A stretch of 64,000 bases of DNA from positions 1 to 64,000 of the forward strand of contig CAYTPQ010000005.1 of the NCBI GenBank assembly GCA_964439835.1. Reading direction: 5' to 3'. Made by a program: the position numbers and the translations under genes. The notes beneath the pieces are model-generated. The model did not search any database and had not been told where the DNA came from. It saw only the letters and a list, made by a program, of their open reading frames with translations. The stretch comes from JAGNLM01 sp964439835. Lineage in GTDB: Bacteria; Pseudomonadota; Gammaproteobacteria; JAABTG01. Of the stretch, positions 1 to 8,424 are shown piece by piece. How positions within the stretch are numbered: the first letter of the stretch is position 1; each line of letters begins with the position of its first letter.

Positions 1-194
1 AGGCCGGCTTCCAGGCGGACGTCATCGAGCGACAGCTCGCCCACCTCGAGGGCAACCGGGTCCGCGCCGCATACCACCGCTCCGAGTACGTCGCCGAACG
101 GCGGGAGCTCGTGCGCTGGTGGGGCGAGCGGATCGAGGCGTGGGAGAAGGGCGCGAATCGCAAGAACCCGCCTGACCAGGTCATCACCCTCTAG
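1..194 (+). CDS. Tyrosine recombinase (phage/island integrase), C-terminal end only
   Basis: The reading frame is open from base 3 to a TAG at 192-194 and gives about 63 residues; the gene starts outside the window. The peptide contains QLAHLEGN, then RAAYHRSEYVAERR, then a WWGERI segment. This is the typical tail of P4-type integrases (DUF4102 group), where the conserved histidine and tyrosine of the recombinase active site lie. Such enzymes insert genomic islands, usually at tRNA genes. No tRNA lies next to it here, and the only tRNA in the window is 16 kb away. The family call is from pattern recognition of the tail alone. Confidence 0.8.
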   Translation, partial: AGFQADVIERQLAHLEGNRVRAAYHRSEYVAERRELVRWWGERIEAWEKGANRKNPPDQVITL

Positions 195-409
195 CCCACC
201 CGCGGTTGGTCGCCCCTTGGGCGGTTCCGCCTGTCAGCCGCCGGGGGACGCCGCTGGCCACTGTGAGGCCCCGCCCTAGGGCAACCTGCGGCTGGCATTC
301 TTTGTCCCCAGCCCCGCGGCAGCCCACCTGGCAGGGCTTCCCGCTCCCCGTTGCGCGGCCTAGCATGTCCCCCGAAGGGCGAATGAAGGGGCCTGCCCGG
401 GGAGGTGCC

Positions 410-883
410 GTGCAACAGCGACTGGTCGACTCGGAGCTCTGGGGGCCGCTGCACCGGGTGATCGTGACCGCCATGGTCCGGCTCAACGGCCTGGCCCACG
501 CCTTCATCGGGTTCGGCCTCGCCGGGGCGGTGCTGATGTTCGCCTGGCTCTTCGTGGTGGACGTAGAGCGGGCGATCACGGGCGAGAGCCTGGCCCACGG
601 CTTCCTGCACGCCCTCGGGACCCTGATGCTGCTCTGGACCGTCTCGGCCCTGGTCTCCGCCGAACTCCGCTACCTGCGTGGCAACCCCCTCACCGTCGAC
701 ACGTTCGTCGAGGTCGCGCTGGTGGTGGCGGTTCGCAAGCTCATCTCCCTGCCGGTGCAGGAGGTCCCGCCCGCACCCCTCGACTACCTCGCCTGGGTCG
801 CCGCGTCCCTGCTCCTCGGGGTTCTGTATCTGGTCGTGCGCTGGGCGCAGGCCTTCGGGCGCGCACCGGGAGACGCCCGCTAG
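410..883 (+). CDS. PsiE-family membrane protein (phosphate-starvation-inducible-like)
   Basis: This 157-residue protein has about four hydrophobic segments: after MVRLNGLAHAF, around the LGTLMLLWTVSALV stretch, a mid VEVALVVAV segment, and a C-terminal LAWVAASLLLGVLYLVV. The length and pattern match the PsiE family, inner-membrane proteins of unknown biochemical role. I chose the GTG at 410 because GGGGAGG ends 4 bases before it. Upstream in-frame ATGs at 365 and 383 lack a comparable ribosome site and add proline-rich sequence unlike the family. It follows the integrase end by about 215 bases and is not obviously co-transcribed with it. Confidence 0.6.
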   Translation: MQQRLVDSELWGPLHRVIVTAMVRLNGLAHAFIGFGLAGAVLMFAWLFVVDVERAITGESLAHGFLHALGTLMLLWTVSALVSAELRYLRGNPLTVDTFVEVALVVAVRKLISLPVQEVPPAPLDYLAWVAASLLLGVLYLVVRWAQAFGRAPGDAR

Positions 884-1058
884 CCGCACTCCTTCCCCGG
901 GCACAGAGTCCGGCATTGGCCGTTCGCACCCGGGAGCCCTGGGCGCGGGGAGGCCGAGCTTCTACCGCGACCTCGGCAAGGACGTCTTCGTGGACCGCAG
1001 GTCGGCCATGGCGCCTTCGCGGGGCAGTCACCCGACGCCGCGACGCCGACGGGCGCCC

Positions 1059-1475
1059 TCACCCGCCTCCGCGTAGCCACCGACCGATGAAGAACCCGGC
1101 GCTCGCCACCACCGTGCAGAGGACCACGCCCCACAGGATGTCGACCACCACCACCCGCAGCGGCCAGTCCTTCAGCGTCGCCAGGTTGGTGAGGTCATAC
1201 GTGGCGTAGGTGAAGAAGCCAAAGAGCGCGCCCCACCCGGCGGCGACCGCCAGGGAGTCCTTTGCCAACCCCGGTAGGACGGCGAAGACGAGGATGCCAA
1301 CGACGTAGAGGAGGTAGAAGACGAGGGCCGCCGGCCAGTTCACCGCCGGGGCCAGCAGCGGGCCCAGGTGGGTCTGGTAAAAGCCCCGGGCGAGAACCCC
1401 GAGCCAGACCAGATCGACGGCGAGGAAGACTGCGAGGGTCAACGTGTACAGCTTGAGGAGGAAGAGCGGAGTCAC
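1059..1475 (-). CDS. DUF2177 family inner-membrane protein
   Basis: A 138-residue protein with four hydrophobic segments. Family-like features are the LAVDLVWLG motif in the first helix, a GFFTYATYDLTNLATL segment around residues 85-100, and a last helix ending GFFIGRWL. DUF2177 proteins are small integral membrane proteins of unknown function. I chose the GTG at 1475 because the family begins just before the first helix and GGAGGG lies about 8 bases upstream; the longer ATG frame to 1616 adds an arginine-rich, non-family extension. It is divergent from the orphan gene at 1917. Confidence 0.7.
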   Translation of the reverse strand: MTPLFLLKLYTLTLAVFLAVDLVWLGVLARGFYQTHLGPLLAPAVNWPAALVFYLLYVVGILVFAVLPGLAKDSLAVAAGWGALFGFFTYATYDLTNLATLKDWPLRVVVVDILWGVVLCTVVASAGFFIGRWLRGGG

Positions 1476-1916
1476 GGGCGAGGCCCTCCGGCGGGGGTGC
1501 GTGGGCGACGATACGACCCGCCTCGAGAGGGGGCAAGGCCGCTCGCGACAGTCCTTCCAACACCCTCGGAACCGCCTCGCCGCCCTCGAGCCCCTGCCCT
1601 GCCGTGGTGCAATCACTCACCATCGTCCCCTCCAGCCCCCTGCAGGCCCCCGTTTCACGAGCCTTGTGTCCCTGAGTTATGCCGCCTCCCGGAGGCTCCA
1701 GAGACTTATTGATGCAGCTCAAACGCTTGTGAACTTTCTTAGCCAGTTTCGTGGTCTGGTGTTATGTAGTATCTGTCGTACGCTAGGCTCTACCAACGAA
1801 GGTCTTAGTAAGCTCAAAGCCCGTGACGGGGCACCGAAGGGCTTCCATCGGGTCTACGCGCGCCGCGCCCGCCGCATTCCTGTAGCCGACTTTTTTGGCA
1901 CTGCCCTCAGAAGACG
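1476..1916. other. Intergenic stretch of 441 bases, no gene seen
   Basis: This lies between the divergent DUF2177 gene and the orphan gene at 1917. From about 1620 the composition becomes visibly less G+C-rich than the flanks. Open frames here are shadows or short and have no ribosome site. I found no convincing promoter pair, RNA gene or attachment repeat. Confidence 0.5.
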
Positions 1917-2804
1917 ATGATCAACGCCCACTCCCAACGCCTCTTGCAGCCCTACTCCGCTCAAGTACAAATCGCCCAATCCGATCACGCACGAGCGCTT
2001 TCGATTGATGGCGATTTGTGGGAGTTTCAGTTTATCTACGCAAACAGCCGCGACAGCGCCGGAAGCCCCGGTCGGCACCATGGGCGCTTCACCCGGGCAG
2101 CGCACATCAGGCACCGAGACCTCCAAAGGGTTATCGAAAACCCCGTCACGGAAGACGGCCACGTGGACCAACGCATACTCGACTTGGCGACGTTCCTGCT
2201 TGGAGCCCGACTCCCGTTCGAAGCCGCCGATCGGTATGAGTACTGGCTCCTTGACCCCAAGGACGGTTCCCCCCTCGCCTTAATTTTCTCCTGCGTCCAC
2301 GCCGCGGAGATGGCGTCATTCCCCAAACTCACTGATTGGACTGCCCTTCCGGCCGCCGTGATGCCGATCGAAACGAGCGAGGCCGAGCGCAGCCGAGCGT
2401 ACGGACCTGTGAACTACCGGCTGGAACGATGCGTCGCCGAGCGTGCGGGCACCAAACCGAGAGCGCAGTGGTTCACCCGGAGGTACGACGACAACGACGA
2501 CTTCCCGCCGTTCTTGATACGGGAGGACTGGCAGAACGAAGAGTACCGAGACCTTTGCCAACGTTATCTGCATCGCCAAGCCCCCCGTTTGTTGATGCTG
2601 CACGGCGTAAGCCTGGAGGACCGGCGTCGAATGGAGTTGGCGGCGGCAGCGAACGCGCTGGACGTGGCGCGCTTCTATCCGCTCTATCCGGAGATCGCCG
2701 ATTCCGACGTCATGGATAGGATCCGAGTCGAAGCTCGGCTTCGGATGGCGGCCGGGGAGACGGCGTATGCGATGGGGCGCCGGGATGGTGTCCTGTACCA
2801 GTGA
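1917..2804 (+). CDS. Hypothetical protein, 295 aa, orphan
   Basis: I do not recognise this protein. It is 295 residues, soluble, without signal peptide or membrane segments. It has a charged, arginine-rich middle (EDRRRMELAAAANALDVARF) and aromatic-rich stretches such as YEYWLLDP. The frame is long and its third positions are GC-rich, so coding is likely. The ATG at 1917 has only a weak purine run (CAGAAGACG) upstream. It stands alone between two long non-coding stretches close to an integrase end, so recent acquisition with an island is possible but unproven. Confidence 0.6.
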   Translation: MINAHSQRLLQPYSAQVQIAQSDHARALSIDGDLWEFQFIYANSRDSAGSPGRHHGRFTRAAHIRHRDLQRVIENPVTEDGHVDQRILDLATFLLGARLPFEAADRYEYWLLDPKDGSPLALIFSCVHAAEMASFPKLTDWTALPAAVMPIETSEAERSRAYGPVNYRLERCVAERAGTKPRAQWFTRRYDDNDDFPPFLIREDWQNEEYRDLCQRYLHRQAPRLLMLHGVSLEDRRRMELAAAANALDVARFYPLYPEIADSDVMDRIRVEARLRMAAGETAYAMGRRDGVLYQ

Positions 2805-3293
2805 TGCGGCCGCCCCCTGACCTCCCAAGGGTGCTCCGTGGCGGCATCTCCACGGGGTGCCGCTCTCCCCGTCGGTCGCGCCTGTTCGCCAGGCCCGCCG
2901 TCCGCAACACGGAACGCATCGGGGGTTGAAGCCAGGGGGTCTCCCGGGGGGTGCTGCGGCTACGGCACGATCGAAGTATGGCGACGACCGGCAACGCGCG
3001 AGCACACCCATAAACTCCTTCTAAAACGCTTGGTTATGGGCTTCCTCTGGTCGCGCCAAGCCCATAAATAGCAGTTATGCCGCCCGAGAATACGTGAGTC
3101 GCATAACACATGGTGAAACGCCTATACTCTTCGCGCCGTGTCGCAGGAAGGCGCCGCAAAGGCGCCACTTTCCTAGTAGGGCGGTTGGATATCCGTTCCT
3201 TCGACCGGGTCACTCGACCTGATACGGGGGCGTTTAGGGTCGCCGTTCCCTCGAGGTAGCCGAGGTCAACATCCATTCTGGAGTCACGAGCCA
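2805..3293. other. Intergenic stretch upstream of aprM, 489 bases
   Basis: No gene is seen between the orphan gene and aprM. The stretch holds an inverted repeat at 3034-3067, a candidate -10 box TATACT at 3123-3128 without a good -35, and a small hairpin GGCGCC-gcaaa-GGCGCC at 3150-3166. The hairpin would lie in the aprM leader if transcription starts near 3135. The promoter assignment is tentative. Confidence 0.4.
3034..3067. repeat. 10-bp inverted repeat with 14-base spacer
   Basis: TTATGGGCTT at 3034-3043 is exactly complementary in inverted order to AAGCCCATAA at 3058-3067. It could terminate the orphan gene upstream or act as an operator or recombination site. The sequence does not decide which. 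Confidence 0.5.
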
Positions 3294-4157
3294 ATGATCG
3301 AAAGTAACCCTTTCGCGATTTTGTCCCAGAGCCTTGGGCTCGACCCAAGCATCATGCAAGCCTACATCATTCTGATGGTCCTTCTGGTCATCGGCGGCAC
3401 CTTGCTCGACGTAATGCATAAGAAGAGTGCCAAGTACTTCTTCGAGAAGGGGCAGTCGCTGAAGAAGCTCGCCAAGCGCGACGTCGGTGGCGGCGAGAAG
3501 CTGGGCATCGCCCTGAGCACACTGACAAACGAGGTCCTGACCTCGAGCGAGTTCAAGAATCCCGCTCGTCGTATCTCGCACCTGTTCACGATGTATGGCT
3601 TCATCGTCTTCGTGGTGACCACGGCCGTGCTGATCTTTGCCCTTCCCGTTGCGGAGGGCCAGGGCTCGGGTCTGGTGCCCGCGCTCTGGCACCTGGGCGC
3701 GCTGTCGCTCTGCTTCGGCGGCTACTGGTTCTGGCTCAAGATCCGCGTCGACGTCCGCTCCGACGGTAACCCGTGGTACAACGTACACCAGTCGGATCTG
3801 TTCATCGTAGCCCTGTTGCTGATGGGGACCTTCGCGCTGATCTGGTCCGCCCTGCAGGCGTCCCTCGGCGCGACTTCAGTCTTGACCATCATCGCCTTCA
3901 TTGTCTTTATCGCCGCGTCCACCACGCTGTTCAGCACCATCCTGTGGTCGAAGTTCGCCCATATGTTCTTCAAGCCCGCGGCTGCGTTCCAGAAGAGGGT
4001 AGCGGTTGCGGACGGTTCTCGCGACAAGCTGCCCGAGATCCCCGATCTGTCCAGCGCCGAGTGCAAAGCGCGCTACCCGGACATCCCCGAGTACATGGGT
4101 GCCAACCCGCCGTACATGGGGCTCGGCATCAAGCGCGAAGCTCCAAGCCACTTTTGA
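3294..4157 (+). CDS. aprM: AprM, membrane protein of the APS reductase system
   Basis: A 287-residue protein with about five hydrophobic segments (near residues 19-38, 98-117, 130-150, 168-190 and 195-220) and cytoplasmic loops rich in lysine. AprM occurs upstream of aprBA in purple sulfur bacteria and relatives, where it is thought to anchor APS reductase and pass electrons to the quinone pool in place of QmoABC. The gene is first in aprM-aprB-aprA, 36 bases before aprB. Identification rests on length, topology and position, since the family has few sequence motifs. Confidence 0.85.
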   Translation: MIESNPFAILSQSLGLDPSIMQAYIILMVLLVIGGTLLDVMHKKSAKYFFEKGQSLKKLAKRDVGGGEKLGIALSTLTNEVLTSSEFKNPARRISHLFTMYGFIVFVVTTAVLIFALPVAEGQGSGLVPALWHLGALSLCFGGYWFWLKIRVDVRSDGNPWYNVHQSDLFIVALLLMGTFALIWSALQASLGATSVLTIIAFIVFIAASTTLFSTILWSKFAHMFFKPAAAFQKRVAVADGSRDKLPEIPDLSSAECKARYPDIPEYMGANPPYMGLGIKREAPSHF

Positions 4158-4193
4158 GCGTAAGTTGCGGACTCGAGTAGAGAGGAACCGAAT

Positions 4194-4679
4194 ATGCCAA
4201 CCTTCGTCTACATGACGCGCTGTGACGGCTGCGGCCAGTGTGTCGATATCTGCCCCTCGGATATCATGCACATCGATCCTACGGTCCGTCGTGCTTATAA
4301 CATTGAGCCCAGCATGTGCTGGGAGTGCTATTCCTGCGTGAAGGCGTGTCCGATGAACGCGATCGACGTCCGGGGCTACGCCGACTTCGCTCCGCTGGGC
4401 CACTCGGTTCGGGTTCGTCGCGACGAGGAGAAGGGTGTCATCGCGTGGCGGATCATCTTCCGCAACGGCGAGAAGGACATGAATCTCCTGGCGCCGATCA
4501 CGACCAAGCCCTGGGGCAAGCACATTCCGCAGCTCGCCGACCAGCCCGCTCCCACCCGGGATATGCGCGATGGCCAGCTGTTGTTCAATGAGCCCAAGTA
4601 CATCCGTTTCGACGACGGCGCCCTGCACACGCTCAAGTCTAACGGTCTGAAGCTGGTATCTGGGGTGGAGGGTTACTAA
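4194..4679 (+). CDS. aprB: Adenylylsulfate reductase, beta subunit
   Basis: This 161-residue iron-sulfur subunit passes electrons from the FAD of AprA to the membrane acceptor. Two [4Fe-4S] motifs are visible: C10, C13, C16, C20 (CDGCGQC...CP) and C42, C45, C48, C52 (CWECYSC...CP). The C-terminal tail, rich in aromatic and basic residues, is what wraps around AprA in known structures. The length is normal for the family. An AAGAGAGGAACC-type purine run precedes the ATG. The stop codon overlaps the aprA start (TAATG), which suggests translational coupling. Confidence 0.97.
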   Translation: MPTFVYMTRCDGCGQCVDICPSDIMHIDPTVRRAYNIEPSMCWECYSCVKACPMNAIDVRGYADFAPLGHSVRVRRDEEKGVIAWRIIFRNGEKDMNLLAPITTKPWGKHIPQLADQPAPTRDMRDGQLLFNEPKYIRFDDGALHTLKSNGLKLVSGVEGY

Positions 4680-6562
4680 TGTCTTACAAGACAATCGTTG
4701 AAGACGGTATCGACATCCTGGTCTGCGGCGCAGGCCTAGGCGGTACTGGCGCTGCCTTTGAGGCGCGCTACTGGGGCAAGGACAAGAAGATCGTCATCGC
4801 CGAGAAGGCGAACATCGACCGCTCCGGGGCTGTTGCGCAGGGCCTGTACGCGATCAACTGCTACATGGGCACCCGTTTCGGCGAGAACAACCCCGAGGAT
4901 CACGTCCGCTACGCGCGCATCGACCTCATGGGTATGGTCCGTGAGGACCTCCTGTTCGACATGGCCCGTCACGTCGACTCAGCCGTCCATCAGTTCGAAG
5001 AGTGGGGCCTCCCGCTGATGCGCAACCCCAAGACGGGTGCTTATCAGCGTGAGGGCCGCTGGCAGATCATGATTCACGGCGAGTCGTACAAGCCGATCGT
5101 CGCCGAGGCTGCCAAGAAGTCCGCCGACAAGGTCTACAATCGGGTCTGCGTCACCCATCTTCTCATGGATGAGTCCAAGGAAAACCGCGTCGCTGGCGCG
5201 GTCGGGTTCAATGTGCGTACCGGCAACTATCACGTGTTCAAGTCCAAGACGGTGATCGTGGCTGCCGGCGGTGCGTCCAACATCTTCAAGCCGCGCTCCG
5301 TCGGCGAAGGCGCTGGCCGCGTCTGGTACGCTCCCTGGTCGTCGGGGTCCGCTTACGGCCTGATGATCGGCGCTGGCGCGAAGATGACCCAGATGGAGAA
5401 CCGGATCGTTCTCGCCCGCTTCAAGGACGGCTATGGTCCAGTCGGCGCGTATTTCCTGCACCTGAAGACCTACACCCAGAACGGTCTGGGAGAAGAGTAC
5501 GAGTCCAAGTGGTTCCCGGCGCTGGAGCAGATGGTCGGCAAGCGCTACCTGGACGTCGAAGCCTCGCACCGCACTCATCGCCCGATTCCCACTTGCTTGC
5601 GGAATCACGCGTTCATCAGCGAGGTGAATGCCGGCCGCGGTCCGATCCACATGGTGACCATGGAGGCCTTCCAGGATCCGCACCTCGAAGAGATCGGCTG
5701 GCACAACTTCCTCGGCATGACCGTCGGCCAGGCGGTGTTGTGGGCGGCGACGGACGTCGACCCGAAGTACGAGAACCCGGAGCTGACGACCTCCGAGCCG
5801 TACGTCATGGGCTCTCACGCCACCGGGTGTGGCGCCTGGTGCTCCGGTCCCGAGGACGTCTCCCCGCCCGAGTACTTCTGGGGCTACAACCGCATGACCA
5901 CCGTGGAAGGACTGTTCGGTGCGGGTGACGCTGTCGGTGGTACGCCGCACGCGTTCTCGTCCGGCTCGTTCACGGAAGGCCGTCTCGCGGCGAAGGCTGC
6001 CTGCAAGTACATCGATGACGGGAAGGCCGAGGGCATCCGCGTCTCCGAGGAGCAGATCGCCCGTCGCAAGGAAGAGATCTACAAGCCGATGGAGCACTAC
6101 AAGATCTATCGGAACGAGATCACCGCCGGCTCGGTCAACCCGAACTACATCAACCCGCGTCAGGGTCTCGATCGCCTGCAGAAGCTGATGGACGAGTATT
6201 GCGGCGGCGTCACGGTCAATTACATGACCAACGAGAAGCTGCTGAACATCGGCCTCAAGAAGCTCAAGACGCTGGAGGAGGACCTCGAGAAGGTTGCGGC
6301 CGAGAACATCCACGAGTTGCTGCGTGCGTGGGAGCTGAAGCATCGTCACCTCACGTCCGAGGCCGTGATGCATCACACCCTGTTCCGTAAGGAAACCCGT
6401 TGGCCCGGTTATTACTACCGCGGTGACGCCATGAAGGTGGATGACGACAACTGGCACGTGCTCACCGTGTCCCGCCGGGATCCCAAGACCGGCGAGTACA
6501 CGATGGAGAAGGCGCCGTGCTACCACCTGATAGAGGACAAACCCGCAGCTGCCGCTGCGTAG
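4679..6562 (+). CDS. aprA: Adenylylsulfate reductase, alpha subunit
   Basis: A 627-residue flavoprotein that, in sulfur oxidisers, forms APS from sulfite and AMP in the cytoplasm. The N-terminal FAD-binding glycine motif GAGLGGTGAA lies at residues 17-26. The conserved MENRIVLARFKDGYGPVGA region and the GDAVGGTPHAFSSGSF flavin loop are present, and the length matches the family. It is the last gene of aprMBA and is followed at once by a strong hairpin terminator. Reverse activity (sulfate reduction) is unlikely because the dsr genes in this window are of the oxidising type. Confidence 0.98.
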   Translation: MSYKTIVEDGIDILVCGAGLGGTGAAFEARYWGKDKKIVIAEKANIDRSGAVAQGLYAINCYMGTRFGENNPEDHVRYARIDLMGMVREDLLFDMARHVDSAVHQFEEWGLPLMRNPKTGAYQREGRWQIMIHGESYKPIVAEAAKKSADKVYNRVCVTHLLMDESKENRVAGAVGFNVRTGNYHVFKSKTVIVAAGGASNIFKPRSVGEGAGRVWYAPWSSGSAYGLMIGAGAKMTQMENRIVLARFKDGYGPVGAYFLHLKTYTQNGLGEEYESKWFPALEQMVGKRYLDVEASHRTHRPIPTCLRNHAFISEVNAGRGPIHMVTMEAFQDPHLEEIGWHNFLGMTVGQAVLWAATDVDPKYENPELTTSEPYVMGSHATGCGAWCSGPEDVSPPEYFWGYNRMTTVEGLFGAGDAVGGTPHAFSSGSFTEGRLAAKAACKYIDDGKAEGIRVSEEQIARRKEEIYKPMEHYKIYRNEITAGSVNPNYINPRQGLDRLQKLMDEYCGGVTVNYMTNEKLLNIGLKKLKTLEEDLEKVAAENIHELLRAWELKHRHLTSEAVMHHTLFRKETRWPGYYYRGDAMKVDDDNWHVLTVSRRDPKTGEYTMEKAPCYHLIEDKPAAAAA

Positions 6563-6574
6563 GCCTCTCCTGAT

Positions 6575-6605
6575 GTCGGGGCCCCGGCGAACCCGGGGCC
6601 CCGAC
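6575..6605 (+). terminator. Hairpin terminator after aprA
   Basis: A perfect 13-bp stem, 6575-6587 paired with 6593-6605, with a 5-base loop, begins 12 bases after the aprA stop. There is no clean T-run, so it may be a partial terminator or an mRNA 3' stabiliser. Confidence 0.7.
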
Positions 6606-6808
6606 GGGTTCTAGTCCCTATGACGCTGCGCGTACGAGGCGAGCGTATCGCGAAGCGCGACCCAGGCTCCGGTTCTCGCAACGAGATAGGCATGTCGGAT
6701 AGACAGCACCTCTGGCGCACTTCGAGGTCGTCTCATCGCTTCGAACCCGGCGGATTCAGCGTGAGCTTGTAACAGAACTGCGAAGACGCCCAGCGGCGGC
6801 GATGCGAT

Positions 6809-7159
6809 ATGAACATCAACGATAAGTCCGACGAAGAGATTCTCGAGATCGCTCATCCCATGTGGGATGAATTGATCAGGTACTCCAACAAGGGTCAATA
6901 CGGAAAGTTTATCAAGAAGTTCTCGTATGACCTGCTGCTCGGTTTGAATGAGGTCGAGATCGGCAAACAGTTCTCGCACAGCGAGTTGTCCCGCAACCTG
7001 GTGGAGGAGCGGGACTTTCTTGGTCTGATTCGACGCGGCCAGCACGTGACTGTCCTCTATCGGGTGCGGAGCAAGACCAAGGAAGGAGAGTGGCTGGGAC
7101 GCATGGTGCTCGGCTACGAGAGGGGCGAGGTGCGTATTTTCGCCGCATCGATCTTCTAG
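6809..7159 (+). CDS. Hypothetical protein, 116 aa, apr-linked
   Basis: I do not recognise this protein. It is small, soluble and charged, with an N-terminal helix containing EEILEIAHPMWDELIRY and a C-terminal half with beta-like strands (VTVLYRV, RMVLGYERGEVRIFAA). That order loosely resembles small NTF2-like or cystatin-like folds, but this is only an impression. It begins a tight run: its stop is 4 bases before the SlyD-like gene, with further small genes behind. The position after aprMBA hints at a link to sulfur oxidation. Confidence 0.65.
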   Translation: MNINDKSDEEILEIAHPMWDELIRYSNKGQYGKFIKKFSYDLLLGLNEVEIGKQFSHSELSRNLVEERDFLGLIRRGQHVTVLYRVRSKTKEGEWLGRMVLGYERGEVRIFAASIF

Positions 7160-7163
7160 TTTC

Positions 7164-7673
7164 ATGAGAGACACGATCGAACGTAATAAGTACGTCGAGC
7201 TCAAGTACAGAGTCGTCGACGTAAAGACCGGACAGGTGTTGACGGCTGTGGATTTCCCGCTGGGCTACGTCCACGGCGTCAACGACGTGTTGTCCTCGCA
7301 GGTCATGGCGGAACTGGAGGGCAAGGCGGTTGGGGAGAAGATTTCTGTTGAACTGGACTGCAACAAGCTGTTTGGTCCCAGGGACGAGTCTCTAGTGGTT
7401 ACTGATTACATCGAGAACGTCCCGGAAGAGTACCGGGAGCTCGGTACCACTATCCTCATGGAGAACGAGCGAGGCGAGACGAAGGCCTTCCTGGTAACGA
7501 GGATCGACGAAAGGACTCTGACGATCGACGGAAATCATCCCTTGTGTGGTCGACAAGTCGTGTTTGAGCTTGACATATTGTCCGTTCGCGATGCGACGGA
7601 GGCAGAGATTGCGGCCGGCGGCAAGGTCGAGAAGCCTCCGCGCCTCAAGGGCGTCAAGCCCATTCCTTTTTAG
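7164..7673 (+). CDS. SlyD-like FKBP-type protein
   Basis: A 169-residue protein laid out like SlyD: an FKBP strand (KYVELKYRVVDVKTG), the ELEGKAVGEK turn, the FGPRDESLV segment, an inserted flap-like chaperone region, and then the DGNHPLCGRQVVFELDILSVRDATEAE ending typical of SlyD. These proteins are prolyl isomerases and folding chaperones. The usual LIPGLE segment of the isomerase pocket is replaced by a NDVLSSQVMAELEG stretch, so isomerase activity may be reduced. The His/Cys-rich metal tail of E. coli SlyD is absent. It is closely related to the convergent gene at 8425-8922. Confidence 0.8.
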   Translation: MRDTIERNKYVELKYRVVDVKTGQVLTAVDFPLGYVHGVNDVLSSQVMAELEGKAVGEKISVELDCNKLFGPRDESLVVTDYIENVPEEYRELGTTILMENERGETKAFLVTRIDERTLTIDGNHPLCGRQVVFELDILSVRDATEAEIAAGGKVEKPPRLKGVKPIPF

Positions 7674-7724
7674 CGGATGATCAAGACGGGCGCGTGCCAG
7701 AGCTTCCGGACTGGGTGAGAGATC

Positions 7725-8045
7725 ATGCAGCTTAAACTCGATCCGACACGATTCGATGAACAGCAGTTCATCTTGGTTCGCGAACTGGTGCAGAGTATTC
7801 GGGTGAAGCTGCAGGAAATCGGCTTGAGTGGTGAAAAGCTGGCGGAGGCGACAGCGAGCATTGCGTTCAGCGTTGCCAGCGCCATCGATGACACGTCGGC
7901 GATCGAAGTCGACGGGAAGGAAGTGCATCCGTACCTGACGTTTCGCACGTCGGAGGAAGAGTTGACTCACTGCGGCGAGAACTCGTACACGCATGAGTTC
8001 GTGTATGAGGTGTTGCAAAGCCTATCCGAGCAGCAACCCAAGTGA
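7725..8045 (+). CDS. Hypothetical protein, 106 aa
   Basis: I do not recognise this protein. It looks mostly helical: residues 10-60 form an amphipathic stretch (FILVRELVQSIRVKLQEIGLSG, then LAEATASIAFSVASAID), followed by a short acidic region with one cysteine (LTHCGEN) and a C-terminal helix. It is probably soluble. GGTGAGAG lies a few bases before the ATG. It follows the SlyD-like gene by about 50 bases in the same direction and is probably in the same transcript. Confidence 0.65.
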   Translation: MQLKLDPTRFDEQQFILVRELVQSIRVKLQEIGLSGEKLAEATASIAFSVASAIDDTSAIEVDGKEVHPYLTFRTSEEELTHCGENSYTHEFVYEVLQSLSEQQPK

Positions 8046-8166
8046 TCACGCGTTCGTCGGGGTCACGGCCAGTTCAGTCTCGATGTTTGGTACCCCAGGC
8101 GGCCGCCAGCTGCGCAGTTGGCGTGCTCCATCAAGCCCACAGTGGCATCTTGAGAGGAGGTGACTC

Positions 8167-8328
8167 ATGAGCGAGCAACCGAAGAGCAGACCCAAGGTTC
8201 CGGAAGGCAAGGTGCGTTTCCACAGGACCAGGCAACTGGCGCCCACTGAGAAGGGTTTCGTGGGATACGAGACGATATGGGAGTCTTTCCAGAAGGAAGT
8301 CGCCTACAAGACCCCGAAGCGGCCCTGA
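8167..8328 (+). CDS. Small basic protein, 53 aa, hypothetical
   Basis: An unrecognised 53-residue protein beginning MSEQPKSRPKVPEGK and ending YKTPKRP. It is rich in lysine, arginine and proline, with no membrane segment. The coding case rests on a near-perfect ribosome site (GAGAGGAGGTGA) just before the ATG and on its position as the last gene of the apr-downstream run. The strong site predicts good expression for so small a protein. Confidence 0.6.
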   Translation: MSEQPKSRPKVPEGKVRFHRTRQLAPTEKGFVGYETIWESFQKEVAYKTPKRP

Positions 8329-8349
8329 TCGTAGCGGGGTCGCAGGCTT

Positions 8350-8386
8350 GCCTGGCTCCTGGGGCCTCGCTTCCCCAGGAGCAGGC
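8350..8386. terminator. Hairpin between convergent genes
   Basis: CTCCTGGGG at 8356-8364 pairs with CCCCAGGAG at 8373-8381, and the stem extends outward past a bulge through GCCTG/CAGGC. It sits between the plus-strand small-gene run and the minus-strand SlyD-like gene, so it could end transcription from both sides. Confidence 0.6.
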
Positions 8387-8424
8387 CCCAACAAGTTCGC
8401 CTTCTCCTCGTCCGGGCCGCTGGA

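Noticed and set aside
1444..1920. Plus-strand frame of 158 codons before the orphan gene
   Set aside because: Its first part is antisense to the DUF2177 gene and the rest has no ribosome site or family resemblance.
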